Assembly (NCBI GenBank): GCA_023443745.1
Contig: JAEZTB010000070.1
Location: forward strand, 62,001-126,000
Source of the DNA: Bacillota bacterium
GTDB lineage: Bacteria; Bacillota; Clostridia; DSM-8532
DNA: 64,000 nt
Direction of reading: 5' to 3'
Shown: piece after piece, positions 8,007 through 16,366 of the stretch
How the letters are laid out: the number at the start of each line of letters is the position of its first letter
How positions within the stretch are numbered: the stretch's first letter is position 1
Notes under the pieces: generated by a model
Database searches by the model: none
What the model was told of the DNA's origin: nothing
What the model saw: only the letters and a program-made list of their open reading frames with translations
Made by a program: the position numbers and the translations under genes

Positions 8007-10094
8007 ATGGCTATTGGTTTTGATACCGCTGTATCGGGATTGCTTGCCAATCAAAAGGCTCTTGAAGTGACAGGCCACAATGTAGCCAATCTTGGCACCG
8101 CCGGATTTGCCAGGCAAAGTGCCATCATGGCCTCCGCCATGACACGTGGCTATGGCAACAACTGGTATGTGGAAATGGGCGTTGATATCCAACAAATACG
8201 ACAGATACGGCATACCTTTAACGATAATATCTATCGCGCCGAAAGCAACAACCTGGGTTATTGGGAAAGCCGGATTAAGGCTGTCAATGACTTAGAGTCC
8301 ATTTTAGGCGAACCCATAAAAAAAGGCTTCCAGACAGCCCTCAATAATTTCTGGGATTCGTTTCAAGAGCTAAGCAAGTCACCTGAAAGCCTCACGGTAC
8401 GTGCCTTGGTTAAGCAGCGCTCGGATACTCTGGTTAACCACCTTAATCAGGTTGGGAGCCAGATTAACAAGCTGCAATCAGATCTTAACGTAGAGATAAA
8501 GGCTCGAATTAATGAGGTTAATGACATAACCGAACAAATTGCCCAACTCAATACTAAAATCATGAGTGCCGAGGCAGCAGGAAATCTGCCCAATGACTAC
8601 TATGATCAACGTAATACCCTGGTTGATCGGCTCTCAAAGCTGGTAAAGGCAGAGACCTCGGTCACCCGTGAGGGGAGCATGGACATCGTAGTGGGAGGCT
8701 ATTTCTTGGTCAGCAAGGGTAAGCAAACCAAGCTTGTAGCGGTGCCCAATGATGATCTTTCCCACTTTTATACACCCAAGCTTCAGGATAGCAGCGGCGA
8801 TATAACAATCAACGTCGGACAGGGTATTATTAAAGGTCTTTTGGAGTCCCGCGGAGAAGTAAACGGGGCCAAGGGAAGCTATGAAAATGGTACACCCAAT
8901 ACGACAGCCGATGTTACGCTGGCTGTGGATGTGTCCGAAATATCTGATCCAACCGAGGCCGCGGCGTATCTTGATAAGGTTAAGAAACAAGCGATGGCAC
9001 TTGTTGACGATCTGAAAAAAAGGGGACTTGACTATAACATACGACTTGTCACCTATGGGGGATCGAATCCGGGCACATCGGTTAATATCGGAAAGGATAT
9101 CTCAGCCATAGAAGCAGCTATTAATGGTATTACGCTGGAGACCGGAACGGACAATGACTTTGGCGATGTGGTTGATATAGTAACCAATAACTCCTATGGG
9201 GATGATGTAAACAAATATCTTTATGTATTTACCGATGGCAGCATTAACGGCGATGATGCCGATGATGGCACTACCGGCGATGATCTTCCTACTGACGATG
9301 CGGAGATTATAAAATATCTCAATGCTTTAAAAGATAAGGGCATTACCCTATCGGTAACAACGGATACCATAGCCGAACCCGGAGAAAAAGGTTGGGACTA
9401 CCTGACCGGGAATACGGGTGGGAAGGTTTATGATAACACGGGTGCTATGACCGCTGATGAGTTGAAAGAACTTGGCATTCAAGCCTCCTCTGACATTAAT
9501 AAAGATGTTAACACGAAGATGTCAACGATTCCTGATAATTTAAATATTATTTCCTCGGTGAGGAAACAGCTTAATGCCTTGATTAATATCATGGCCCGGG
9601 AAGTCAATTACCTGCATCAATCAGGAAAAACCCTTACAGGAAATTCAGGCATGGAGTTCTTTCAGGTCATGGAAAGCACACGCCCTATTGAATTGGGTAA
9701 TATCAAGATCAATGATGATTTAAAGGATGTCAACAATATTGCAGCCTCTATAATTAATGCCAATGGGGATAACCGAATTGCCCTGGCCATAGCGAATTTG
9801 AGAAACGCCAATCTCATGACCGGAAATAATAAGGTTCTCAGCCTGGACACCTATTACCAGAATATTATTCTTGATGTAGGTAACAAGGGCTATGAAGCAG
9901 AAAGCATGGTGCAGAGCTATAGGCAGCTGGTGGAGCAGGCTGATGGCTTGCGTCAGTCGGTTATGGGTGTTTCTTTAGATGAGGAAATGGCTAATATGAT
10001 CAAGTATAAATACGCTTATAATGCTAATTCAAAGGTTATCGATGTTGTGAATCAGATGATGGAAACCATCCTTTTCAGACTGGGTGCTCAATGA
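8007..10094 (+). CDS. flgK: Flagellar hook-associated protein FlgK with an inserted von Willebrand A-like domain
   Basis: 695 residues, against about 545 for the neighbouring FlgK. Residues 1-290 are a normal FlgK N-terminal half (GFDTAVSGLLANQKALEVTG, HNVANLGTAGFARQ, then coiled-coil helices), and 505-695 the normal C-terminal half ending in SVMGVSLDEEMANMIKYKYAY. Between them, about 292-505, is an alpha/beta domain with the VWA layout: a hydrophobic strand with D308-V-S310-E, a second strand NIRLVTYGG, a loop ETGTDNDFGDVVDIV, then YLYVFTDGSING. These match MIDAS positions D-x-S, T and D, although the second Ser of DxSxS is Ile312. FlgK joins hook to filament, so this domain would lie on the outer face of the junction. 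GGGAGGGGGG precedes the start. Confidence 0.9.
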   Translation: MAIGFDTAVSGLLANQKALEVTGHNVANLGTAGFARQSAIMASAMTRGYGNNWYVEMGVDIQQIRQIRHTFNDNIYRAESNNLGYWESRIKAVNDLESILGEPIKKGFQTALNNFWDSFQELSKSPESLTVRALVKQRSDTLVNHLNQVGSQINKLQSDLNVEIKARINEVNDITEQIAQLNTKIMSAEAAGNLPNDYYDQRNTLVDRLSKLVKAETSVTREGSMDIVVGGYFLVSKGKQTKLVAVPNDDLSHFYTPKLQDSSGDITINVGQGIIKGLLESRGEVNGAKGSYENGTPNTTADVTLAVDVSEISDPTEAAAYLDKVKKQAMALVDDLKKRGLDYNIRLVTYGGSNPGTSVNIGKDISAIEAAINGITLETGTDNDFGDVVDIVTNNSYGDDVNKYLYVFTDGSINGDDADDGTTGDDLPTDDAEIIKYLNALKDKGITLSVTTDTIAEPGEKGWDYLTGNTGGKVYDNTGAMTADELKELGIQASSDINKDVNTKMSTIPDNLNIISSVRKQLNALINIMAREVNYLHQSGKTLTGNSGMEFFQVMESTRPIELGNIKINDDLKDVNNIAASIINANGDNRIALAIANLRNANLMTGNNKVLSLDTYYQNIILDVGNKGYEAESMVQSYRQLVEQADGLRQSVMGVSLDEEMANMIKYKYAYNANSKVIDVVNQMMETILFRLGAQ

Positions 10095-10171
10095 TTTCTG
10101 TTGCAAGTATGCGCATGTAAATGTACGCTGGGTGACTAATATAGCTATACGAAAGGCTCGGTGATTAAGAA

Positions 10172-11809
10172 ATGTTAATGGGAATTGAAATCGCAATGCG
10201 TGGTCTCTATGCCTCACAACGAGGTATGGCCAATGTCAGTCATAATGTTGATAATACCAATACGCCAGGATACTCCAGGCAGGTCATCAATCAGGTGGCC
10301 TCACGGCCCTTGCTGATGGCCGGCAGTGCTGGCATGCTGGGTATGGGTACTGATGTAATCAGTATTGATAGGGTTCGGGATACCTTCCTGGATGAAAAAT
10401 ATTGGAATGAAGCTAAATATATGGGTGAGTGGAGTGTTAAATCCACCACTATAGAAGAAATGCAAGCTGTCTATAACGAACCCAGTCAAAACGGTTATAC
10501 CAAAATTATCAATGATTTTTACAGCGCTTTACAGACCTTGTCCACAGACCCTTCCAGCGAGTCCACTCGCGCCTTGGTCATGGAAAAGGGTAAAACCGTT
10601 GCCAAATACTTTAACAGCGTAGCCAAGCATTTTGACAATCTTCAGGAAGACCTTAACAATATGGTCAACGCCAAGGTTGAAGAAGTGAACCATCTGGCTG
10701 ACCAAATCAAGGAATTGAATCTTCAGATTTACAATTTTGAAGTGCTAGGCAATAAAGCAAACGATCTGAGAGACAGGAGAGGCTATCTTGTGGACAAGCT
10801 TTCCAAGATCGTTAACTGTAATGCCTATGAAACCGAGACAGGATTAAAGCTTCCCAATGGTGAGCCTGAGAAACGTTTTACCATAACTATCAGCGGTAAG
10901 GCTCTGGTGGATCATGGAAATGTTGTTCATATTAAATGTGAAAGCAGAAAAACCAATCTCAATAGCGAGGATATCGATAATCTCTATCAAATATCCTGGG
11001 AGGATGGAAATAAATTAAACGTCAAATCTGGTGAGCTTAGGGGCTATCTGGATATGCGGGACGGCAACGATGGCCTGAACGGCTCTCCCGAGGCCAAGGG
11101 CATCCCCTATTATATGAGAAAAATGAACGAGTTTGTTCAGACCTATGCTATGTCCTTTAATGAGGGTATCATGTATAATAGCCAGGGTGTATTGGAAAAT
11201 GGCAAGGGGCATGTGGACGGGTATAAGCTTAACTCGGTGACGGGGGATGATCCTTCAGGTGTGCGGTTCTTCACCATACTGGGCAGTGATGGGAAGCCCA
11301 TGAAAAGCGGGGACTTTGAAGCACTGCTGCTGGACTATGCAGACAAAATGGGAGTGCCTGCCACAGCCCCTTTGGAAGAAAGAATGAACGCAGGCTATAA
11401 GTGCATTAATGCCAGAAACTTCTCCATCGGTTTTGATATTGAGGATGACCCCACCAACAATATTGCTGCCTCTGATACCGCGGGACAGGTTGGCAATAGT
11501 AAAAACCTTGCCGACCTCATGAAAATGCGGCATAATGCCTACATGTTTAAAGAAGGCACTCCTGAGGATTTTATCAAGACCGTGATTTCTTCCCTTGGTG
11601 TTGACGGTCAGCAGTACGAGCAGTACATGGAAGTCCAGGAAGGGATAATGAATCAAATAGAAAACCGGCGCCAATCGGTATCCGGGGTTTCATTAAATGA
11701 GGAAATGACCAATCTCGTTAAATATCAACAAATCTATGGGGCGTCTGCCAAAATGGTTCAGACCTTCGGCGAGGTTCTGGATATCCTCGTCAATCGTTTA
11801 GGGATTTAG
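10172..11809 (+). CDS. flgK: Second flagellar hook-associated protein FlgK
   Basis: A 545-residue FlgK paralogue of ordinary length, without the VWA insertion of its upstream neighbour. It begins GIEIAMRGLYASQRGMANVS with HNVDNTNTPGYSRQV, the flagellar rod/hook N-terminal motif, and ends QSVSGVSLNEEMTNLVKYQQIYGASAKMV. The start at 10172 has GGTGAT 8 nt upstream; an in-frame ATG at 10178 is an alternative. It is separated from the first flgK by 77 nt and from flgL by 16 nt. Sequence divergence outside the insertion suggests an old duplication, so the two may form mixed or alternative junctions (inference). Confidence 0.93.
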   Translation: MLMGIEIAMRGLYASQRGMANVSHNVDNTNTPGYSRQVINQVASRPLLMAGSAGMLGMGTDVISIDRVRDTFLDEKYWNEAKYMGEWSVKSTTIEEMQAVYNEPSQNGYTKIINDFYSALQTLSTDPSSESTRALVMEKGKTVAKYFNSVAKHFDNLQEDLNNMVNAKVEEVNHLADQIKELNLQIYNFEVLGNKANDLRDRRGYLVDKLSKIVNCNAYETETGLKLPNGEPEKRFTITISGKALVDHGNVVHIKCESRKTNLNSEDIDNLYQISWEDGNKLNVKSGELRGYLDMRDGNDGLNGSPEAKGIPYYMRKMNEFVQTYAMSFNEGIMYNSQGVLENGKGHVDGYKLNSVTGDDPSGVRFFTILGSDGKPMKSGDFEALLLDYADKMGVPATAPLEERMNAGYKCINARNFSIGFDIEDDPTNNIAASDTAGQVGNSKNLADLMKMRHNAYMFKEGTPEDFIKTVISSLGVDGQQYEQYMEVQEGIMNQIENRRQSVSGVSLNEEMTNLVKYQQIYGASAKMVQTFGEVLDILVNRLGI

Positions 11810-11825
11810 TTAGGAGTGTGAAAGC

Positions 11826-12746
11826 ATGAGAATCACGAACAACATGCTCATTAGTAACATGATGCTGAGCCTTTCAAACAATTTAAGCAGGACTCAGAAA
11901 TATCAGAACCAATTGGCTACTGGCAAGAAAATCAGCCTGCCCTCGGATGACCCTATTGTGGCCTCCAAGGCTTTGAAGCTTCGCACTGATGTGTCTGAAA
12001 TCCAGCAGTATAAGCGTAATACAGATGATGCCACCGCTTGGATGGATATTACCGAGTCCACCATGAAGCAGATTACCGAGGTGGTGCACCGTATGAGGTA
12101 TCTTACAGGGGACGCCTCCAATGGCACAAAAACACCGGATGATTTACTGAAAATTCGCGAGGAAGCCGCCCAGCTTAAGGAGCAGCTCATCAATTTGGGC
12201 AATACTACCTACGCGGGACGCTATATTTTCTCCGGATACAAAACCGACAAGCCTCTTTTGGATAAGGATGGAAATTTTAACATCGATATAAGCAATACTG
12301 AACAGATTAACTTTGAGATCGGTATCGGTGATGATATCAATGTCAATGTCCCGGGAAGCGATCTTTTTAACGGGGGAGCTCTCGGGGGACAACCCGCAGC
12401 TAAAGGCGGCGAAAGCAGCTTTGTGAAAACTTTCAACAATGTCATAGATGCTATGGCTTCGGACAATAAAGAAGGCTTATCTAACCTGCTGGGCGACATG
12501 GATGAGCAAATGAATAATCTCCTCAGGGTTCGGGCGGGGCTGGGTGCCCGCATGAACCGTGTGGAGCTTACGGCTGAGCGCTTGGATGACGATAATGTGA
12601 ATTTTACCAAGCTCATGAGCAAAAATGAAGATGTGGATATGGCCGAAGCTATTATGAACCTCATGAATGAGCAGAATGTGTACAATGCGTCCCTGTCAAC
12701 AGGAGCAAAGGTTATTCAGCCTTCTTTGGTCGATTTCTTGAGATAG
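11826..12746 (+). CDS. flgL: Flagellar hook-associated protein FlgL
   Basis: 306 residues with the flagellin-like ends of FlgL: MRITNNMLISNMMLSLSNNL at the start, KKISLPSDDPIVASKALKLR near residue 35, and a helical C-terminus NLMNEQNVYNASLSTGAKVI. It is the distal hook-filament junction protein. GGAGTG lies 7 nt before the start. Order and direction with flgK and fliW are standard. Confidence 0.95.
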   Translation: MRITNNMLISNMMLSLSNNLSRTQKYQNQLATGKKISLPSDDPIVASKALKLRTDVSEIQQYKRNTDDATAWMDITESTMKQITEVVHRMRYLTGDASNGTKTPDDLLKIREEAAQLKEQLINLGNTTYAGRYIFSGYKTDKPLLDKDGNFNIDISNTEQINFEIGIGDDINVNVPGSDLFNGGALGGQPAAKGGESSFVKTFNNVIDAMASDNKEGLSNLLGDMDEQMNNLLRVRAGLGARMNRVELTAERLDDDNVNFTKLMSKNEDVDMAEAIMNLMNEQNVYNASLSTGAKVIQPSLVDFLR

Positions 12747-12779
12747 TAATCATATAAACTGTTTTGGAGGGTTATAACG

Positions 12780-13217
12780 ATGCAATTGGAAACAGCCCAT
12801 TCAGGGGTTATCGAGATTGATATGGCCGAATGTATTGATTTTCCCGAGGGAATTCCGGGCTTTGAGCACTGTAAGAAATTCGTGCTTTTAGGGCACGATA
12901 GCAATGAGCACCCCTTCTTCTGGCTCCAAAGCGTTGATCAGCCCGAATACTGTTTTATTGTCACCGATCCGTTTATCATTTATAATGATTATGGAGTGGA
13001 CATTGACGATGAAGATGTCAATCTGCTCCAGATAACGAATGCCGATACCGTTCTGACTGTCGCCGTGGTGGTTGTTCCCGAAAATATCAAGGATGCGCGG
13101 GTAAACCTTAAGGCTCCCATCCTCATCAATACGGAGAAAAAGCTGGGTAAGCAGGTTATTCAAAAAAATGATAATCTCCCCATTCGTTATAGTCTTTATC
13201 AGAATCAAAATGACTGA
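12780..13217 (+). CDS. fliW: Flagellar assembly factor FliW
   Basis: 145 residues with the FliW pattern: IDFPEGIPGFEHCKKFVLL near residue 20, PFFWLQSVDQPEYCFIVTDP near 44, and TVAVVVVPENIKDARVNLKAPILIN near 95. FliW binds free flagellin or the CsrA dimer. When flagellin is low FliW sequesters CsrA, releasing flagellin mRNA for translation. It is followed by csrA after 23 nt, the classic pair. Both flagellin leaders in this window carry candidate CsrA sites. GGAGGG precedes the ATG. Confidence 0.96.
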   Translation: MQLETAHSGVIEIDMAECIDFPEGIPGFEHCKKFVLLGHDSNEHPFFWLQSVDQPEYCFIVTDPFIIYNDYGVDIDDEDVNLLQITNADTVLTVAVVVVPENIKDARVNLKAPILINTEKKLGKQVIQKNDNLPIRYSLYQNQND

Positions 13218-13240
13218 GGGGAATTTAAGGAGAGGATACC

Positions 13241-13480
13241 ATGCTCGTGCTGACAAGAAAGAAAGGCCAGGCTCTGATGATCGGACATGATATCGAGCTT
13301 TCCATCATCGATATACAGGGGGATCAGGTGCGAATAGGCATAAATGCACCTAAGAATGTAACCATCCATCGCAAAGAAATCTATGCGGAGATTATCAAAG
13401 AGAATCAATCCGCATTAGCCGGTAAAAATACGGATCTTGCCATGCTGAATCAGAAGCTTGTGAAGAATAAAGAAGAATAA
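13241..13480 (+). CDS. csrA: Carbon storage regulator CsrA (translational repressor)
   Basis: 79 residues starting MLVLTRKKGQALMIGHDIEL, with VRIGINAPKNVTIHRKEIY in the middle, the invariant CsrA core. It binds GGA motifs in RNA hairpin loops and, in Bacillus, blocks the ribosome binding site of flagellin mRNA unless antagonised by FliW. GGAGAGGATACC precedes the ATG. It is the last gene of the flgM series; a strong terminator follows 16 nt later. Confidence 0.98.
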   Translation: MLVLTRKKGQALMIGHDIELSIIDIQGDQVRIGINAPKNVTIHRKEIYAEIIKENQSALAGKNTDLAMLNQKLVKNKEE

Positions 13481-13496
13481 AATGTTGTGTAAATAG

Positions 13497-13533
13497 AGAT
13501 GCCATGTGGTGAAAGCCGCAGGGCATCTTTTTT
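13497..13533 (+). terminator. Terminator after csrA
   Basis: AGATGCC pairs with GGCATCT, with an inner GTGG/CCGC helix, followed by TTTTTT. It separates the flagellar operon from the sugar island. Confidence 0.9.
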
Positions 13534-13540
13534 AAATCGT

Positions 13541-13567
13541 TAAACTATCCTCGATTTCAGCCGATAA
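13541..13567 (+). promoter_or_regulatory. Sigma-D promoter of the surface-sugar island
   Basis: TAAA (13541-13544), 15 nt spacer, GCCGATAA (13560-13567): 11 of 12 consensus bases with exact spacing. It lies 90 nt upstream of the first island gene, linking the island to the flagellar regulon. Confidence 0.75.
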
Positions 13568-13581
13568 ACATTTATGAGCGG
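13552..13581 (+). repeat. Left copy of a sequence bracketing the sugar island
   Basis: A 30-bp segment starting CGATTTCAGCCGATAA matches 24 of 30 bases with 24070-24099, downstream of the island. It includes the -10 element of the sigma-D promoter. Confidence 0.6.
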
Positions 13582-13657
13582 GAACAATAATTCGCCGAAA
13601 GGCATCACTCGTTAAGCTATAATGAAACCATTCTGTATGCCTGGGTGGAGAAGTAAT

Positions 13658-14737
13658 ATGCCTTTATTCGATTTCTATAAAGAAAAACGCGTCCTTGTTA
13701 CCGGACACACGGGCTTTAAGGGTTCTTGGTTATGCCTGATGCTCCATACGTTTGGGGCGAAAACGTTAGGTTATGCCCTTGAACCTCCTAATGTACCGAA
13801 CCTCTTTTCACTATGCGAGCTTGACAGGAGCATGAAGTCCGTGACCGGTGATATAAGGGATCGAGACAGGCTGCAAGAGCTTTTTAACGCATTTTCTCCC
13901 GAGATTGTCATACATATGGCGGCGCAGCCAATAGTCAGAGCATCCTACAAAAAACCCGCATACACATACGAAGTGAACGTAATGGGCACCGTGAATGTGC
14001 TGGAGTGCGTGAGAAATACCAGGAGTGTTCGTTCCGTCCTTAATGTCACAACAGACAAAGTATACAAGAATCGGGAGTGGGAGTGGGGTTATCGGGAAAC
14101 TGATCCTCTTGATGGGTATGATCCGTACTCCAATTCAAAATCGTGTTCTGAGCTTGTTACACATAGCTATAAAAATTCGTTCTTTACCGACGGCAGGGTC
14201 GCCGTCTCCACTGCGAGAGCCGGGAATGTGATCGGAGGCGGAGATTTCGCTGCAGATAGAATTATTCCGGACTGTGTTCGTGCGGCATTGTCGGGGGAAA
14301 AAATGATGATACGTAATCCGCATTCCATGCGCCCGTATCAGCATGTTTTGGAGCCTTTATCAGCATACCTGCTTATAGCACAGCGGCAGTATGAGGACGC
14401 AAAATACGCGGACTGGTACAATGTAGGTCCGGGTGAAAGCAGTTGCGTGAGTACCGGAGAATTGGTGGAGCTTTTCGGTAAGGCATGGGGCAACGGTTTT
14501 GAGGCTGTGATTCACCGGGATGTTGGTCCCCATGAGGCAAGTTTTCTGCGTCTTGACTGTTCGAGAATAAAAAGCAGGCTTGGCTGGAAGCCGGTTTGGA
14601 ACATTGCAAAGGCCATTGAAAAGACTGTGGAATGGACAAAAGAATACGTGAATGGCGGGGATGTAGCAGAGATTATGCGGAAGCAGATAAAGGAGTACAA
14701 AACAGCTACTCATAATATCGGAGTTGAACTAAAATGA
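13658..14737 (+). CDS. rfbG: CDP-glucose 4,6-dehydratase
   Basis: Converts CDP-glucose to CDP-4-keto-6-deoxyglucose, the branch point of CDP-sugar synthesis. The 359-residue product has the Rossmann motif VTGHTGFKGSWLCLMLH near residue 15, MAAQPIVRASYKKPAYTYEVN near residue 90, and the catalytic Tyr/Lys pair in YSNSK near residue 156, all in the RfbG subfamily pattern. I start at the ATG at 13658, preceded by GGTGGAG. It works with the cytidylyltransferase at 23204-23983, which supplies CDP-glucose from the far end of the island. Its TGA overlaps the ATG of the broken gene that follows. Confidence 0.95.
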   Translation: MPLFDFYKEKRVLVTGHTGFKGSWLCLMLHTFGAKTLGYALEPPNVPNLFSLCELDRSMKSVTGDIRDRDRLQELFNAFSPEIVIHMAAQPIVRASYKKPAYTYEVNVMGTVNVLECVRNTRSVRSVLNVTTDKVYKNREWEWGYRETDPLDGYDPYSNSKSCSELVTHSYKNSFFTDGRVAVSTARAGNVIGGGDFAADRIIPDCVRAALSGEKMMIRNPHSMRPYQHVLEPLSAYLLIAQRQYEDAKYADWYNVGPGESSCVSTGELVELFGKAWGNGFEAVIHRDVGPHEASFLRLDCSRIKSRLGWKPVWNIAKAIEKTVEWTKEYVNGGDVAEIMRKQIKEYKTATHNIGVELK

Positions 14738-14872
14738 ATAAGGCACTTGTTACCGGTGCTACCGGCTTTATTGGCGCATTTTACGGGTGGTGACCCAAAC
14801 CGGATAATGTTTCGCCAAATTGAAGAGTTTTCGGAGGGAAAGCAATGGGCTTTGAAGCTGAACCGATTATAA
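14734..14872 (+). pseudogene. Truncated NAD-dependent epimerase remnant
   Basis: An ATG overlapping the rfbG stop opens a frame reading MNKALVTGATGFIGAFYGW then TGA at 14791-14793. The first 14 residues are a perfect Rossmann nucleotide-binding start of an extended SDR epimerase, which normally continues for about 300 residues. In the +1 frame the next stretch reads AHFTGGDPNRIMFRQIEEFS, then continues to a stop at 14872, probably the C-terminal end of the same or another lost gene. The simplest explanation is an internal deletion leaving both ends. It overlaps the start of the next gene. Confidence 0.65.
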
Positions 14873-16362
14873 TAAACACCGACCATCTTAGCGTGGCTAC
14901 GCCCACAAATGAGCTATGGGAAAACCGTTCCGCTGCATATTCGATGTATGATGCGCCGGAGATACCCAAATGCTCCATTATGGTACAGGGCTATAATCGT
15001 CTGCACAAGACGAGATACTGTGTAGAGTGCATCTTAAAATACACGCAGGACGTAGACTACGAGCTTATTTTGGTTGACAATGGCTCCGATGACGGCACCT
15101 ACGAGTTTTTTCAATCGGTTCCTTATGAAAAAAAACAAATTATCCGTGTGACGAAAAATATCGGGGCCGGATATCCCTTGCATCACGTTAAAAGGATTTT
15201 TCGCGGAAAGTATTTTGTATCGATCTCAAATGATATTTATGTAACGAAAAATTGGCTTTCCAACCTTCTGAAATGCTATGAATCCGACACTAAAATCGGG
15301 TATGCTATGCCGGTATCATCCAATGTTTCAAACTTTCAGCAGGTAGATTTTGATTATAAGAACTTCGATGAAATGCAGAAAAAGGCGGCCGTATTCAATA
15401 TCAGTAATCCCCTTAAATGGGAGGAGCGTATACGGTTAATCAGTATGATTTGTGTTTGGTCAAGACAGGTTATAGATATTGTCGGTTGGTTTGACGGCGC
15501 TTTTGTTCATGATTTCGGAGAGGATGATATGGCAGCAAGATTGCGTCGTGCCGGATATAAGATGATGCTCTGCCGCGACACCTGGATTTGCCATGACCAT
15601 GATTTTCGCAACATGGAGGATAAGGACCCGGCGACTTTTGCGGCCAGTCTTGAGAGCGGACGTGCAACCTATCGGGAAAAGTACCATGGCATCGACGCCT
15701 GGGAGGATATAAACAATTTTGAGATGACACTGCTTTCACCATTGGATACCATCCGTCTGCCGGGCACCGCACTGCGAAGCCTCGTAGTTGATGGGCGCTG
15801 CGGTACGCCGGTGCTGGAAATCCGCAACCGCTTAAAAAGGCGGGGGGCTGCGCAGATAGATAGCTTTGCCTTCACAACGCAGGCAAAATACTATCCGGAT
15901 TTACAGACCGTTGCCCATCAGGTGGACTGTGACAGAATAGACTTTATCCAGTCGCACTACAGCAATGGGAGCTTTCATGTTGTTGCGCTGTGCGAGCCGG
16001 TGAATACGTATCCCACTCCCATTACCCTCCTGCAAAGGCTTTATGATTTTCTTGCTCCCGGTGGTCTTTTACTCTTTAAGCTTCGGAATACCGATGATTT
16101 CAACGCCCTCTTGCGGGCGGCAAATATGGGAGGATCCTCTGACGGCGACCTGCCCTCGATTCTACCACCTGCCGAAGTGCAGGCATGTTTAAAGCTCTTC
16201 GGTGGGAAGGGCATCTCCATTACATCGGAGCAATTCGATTTGAGCTCTGAGGATCGAAATACACTCTTGAATATGCTGCGCACCATAAAACCCGCAGCAA
16301 CGCAAAACGATTTAAACATGCTTGTCACGCAGAATTTTGTGTTTCAAGTAACAAAGGGATAA
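14845..16362 (+). CDS. Family 2 glycosyltransferase fused to a methyltransferase-like domain
   Basis: 505 residues. The first ~290 form a GT-A glycosyltransferase: CSIMVQGYNRLHKTRYCVE near residue 43, ELILVDNGSDDGTYEFF near 73, and a DDM-containing acceptor region (GEDDMAARLRRAGYKMMLC) near 226. Residues about 330-505 look like the C-terminal half of a class I SAM methyltransferase (SFHVVALCEPVN, then LYDFLAPGGLLLFKLRN), but the glycine-rich SAM loop is not evident, so this domain may be partial or inactive. GGAGGG lies 8 nt before the start. Probable role: transfers a sugar of the surface or flagellar glycan. Confidence 0.85.
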   Translation: MGFEAEPIIINTDHLSVATPTNELWENRSAAYSMYDAPEIPKCSIMVQGYNRLHKTRYCVECILKYTQDVDYELILVDNGSDDGTYEFFQSVPYEKKQIIRVTKNIGAGYPLHHVKRIFRGKYFVSISNDIYVTKNWLSNLLKCYESDTKIGYAMPVSSNVSNFQQVDFDYKNFDEMQKKAAVFNISNPLKWEERIRLISMICVWSRQVIDIVGWFDGAFVHDFGEDDMAARLRRAGYKMMLCRDTWICHDHDFRNMEDKDPATFAASLESGRATYREKYHGIDAWEDINNFEMTLLSPLDTIRLPGTALRSLVVDGRCGTPVLEIRNRLKRRGAAQIDSFAFTTQAKYYPDLQTVAHQVDCDRIDFIQSHYSNGSFHVVALCEPVNTYPTPITLLQRLYDFLAPGGLLLFKLRNTDDFNALLRAANMGGSSDGDLPSILPPAEVQACLKLFGGKGISITSEQFDLSSEDRNTLLNMLRTIKPAATQNDLNMLVTQNFVFQVTKG

Positions 16363-16366
16363 AGAT

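Noticed and set aside
8007..10094. The long FlgK as an assembly chimaera of two genes
   Set aside because: The frame is continuous and both FlgK ends flank the insertion in the right order without a stop or frame change.
11255..11674. Open frame on the minus strand inside the second flgK
   Set aside because: A shadow of the coding strand; hydrophobic/histidine-rich composition follows from the reverse reading.
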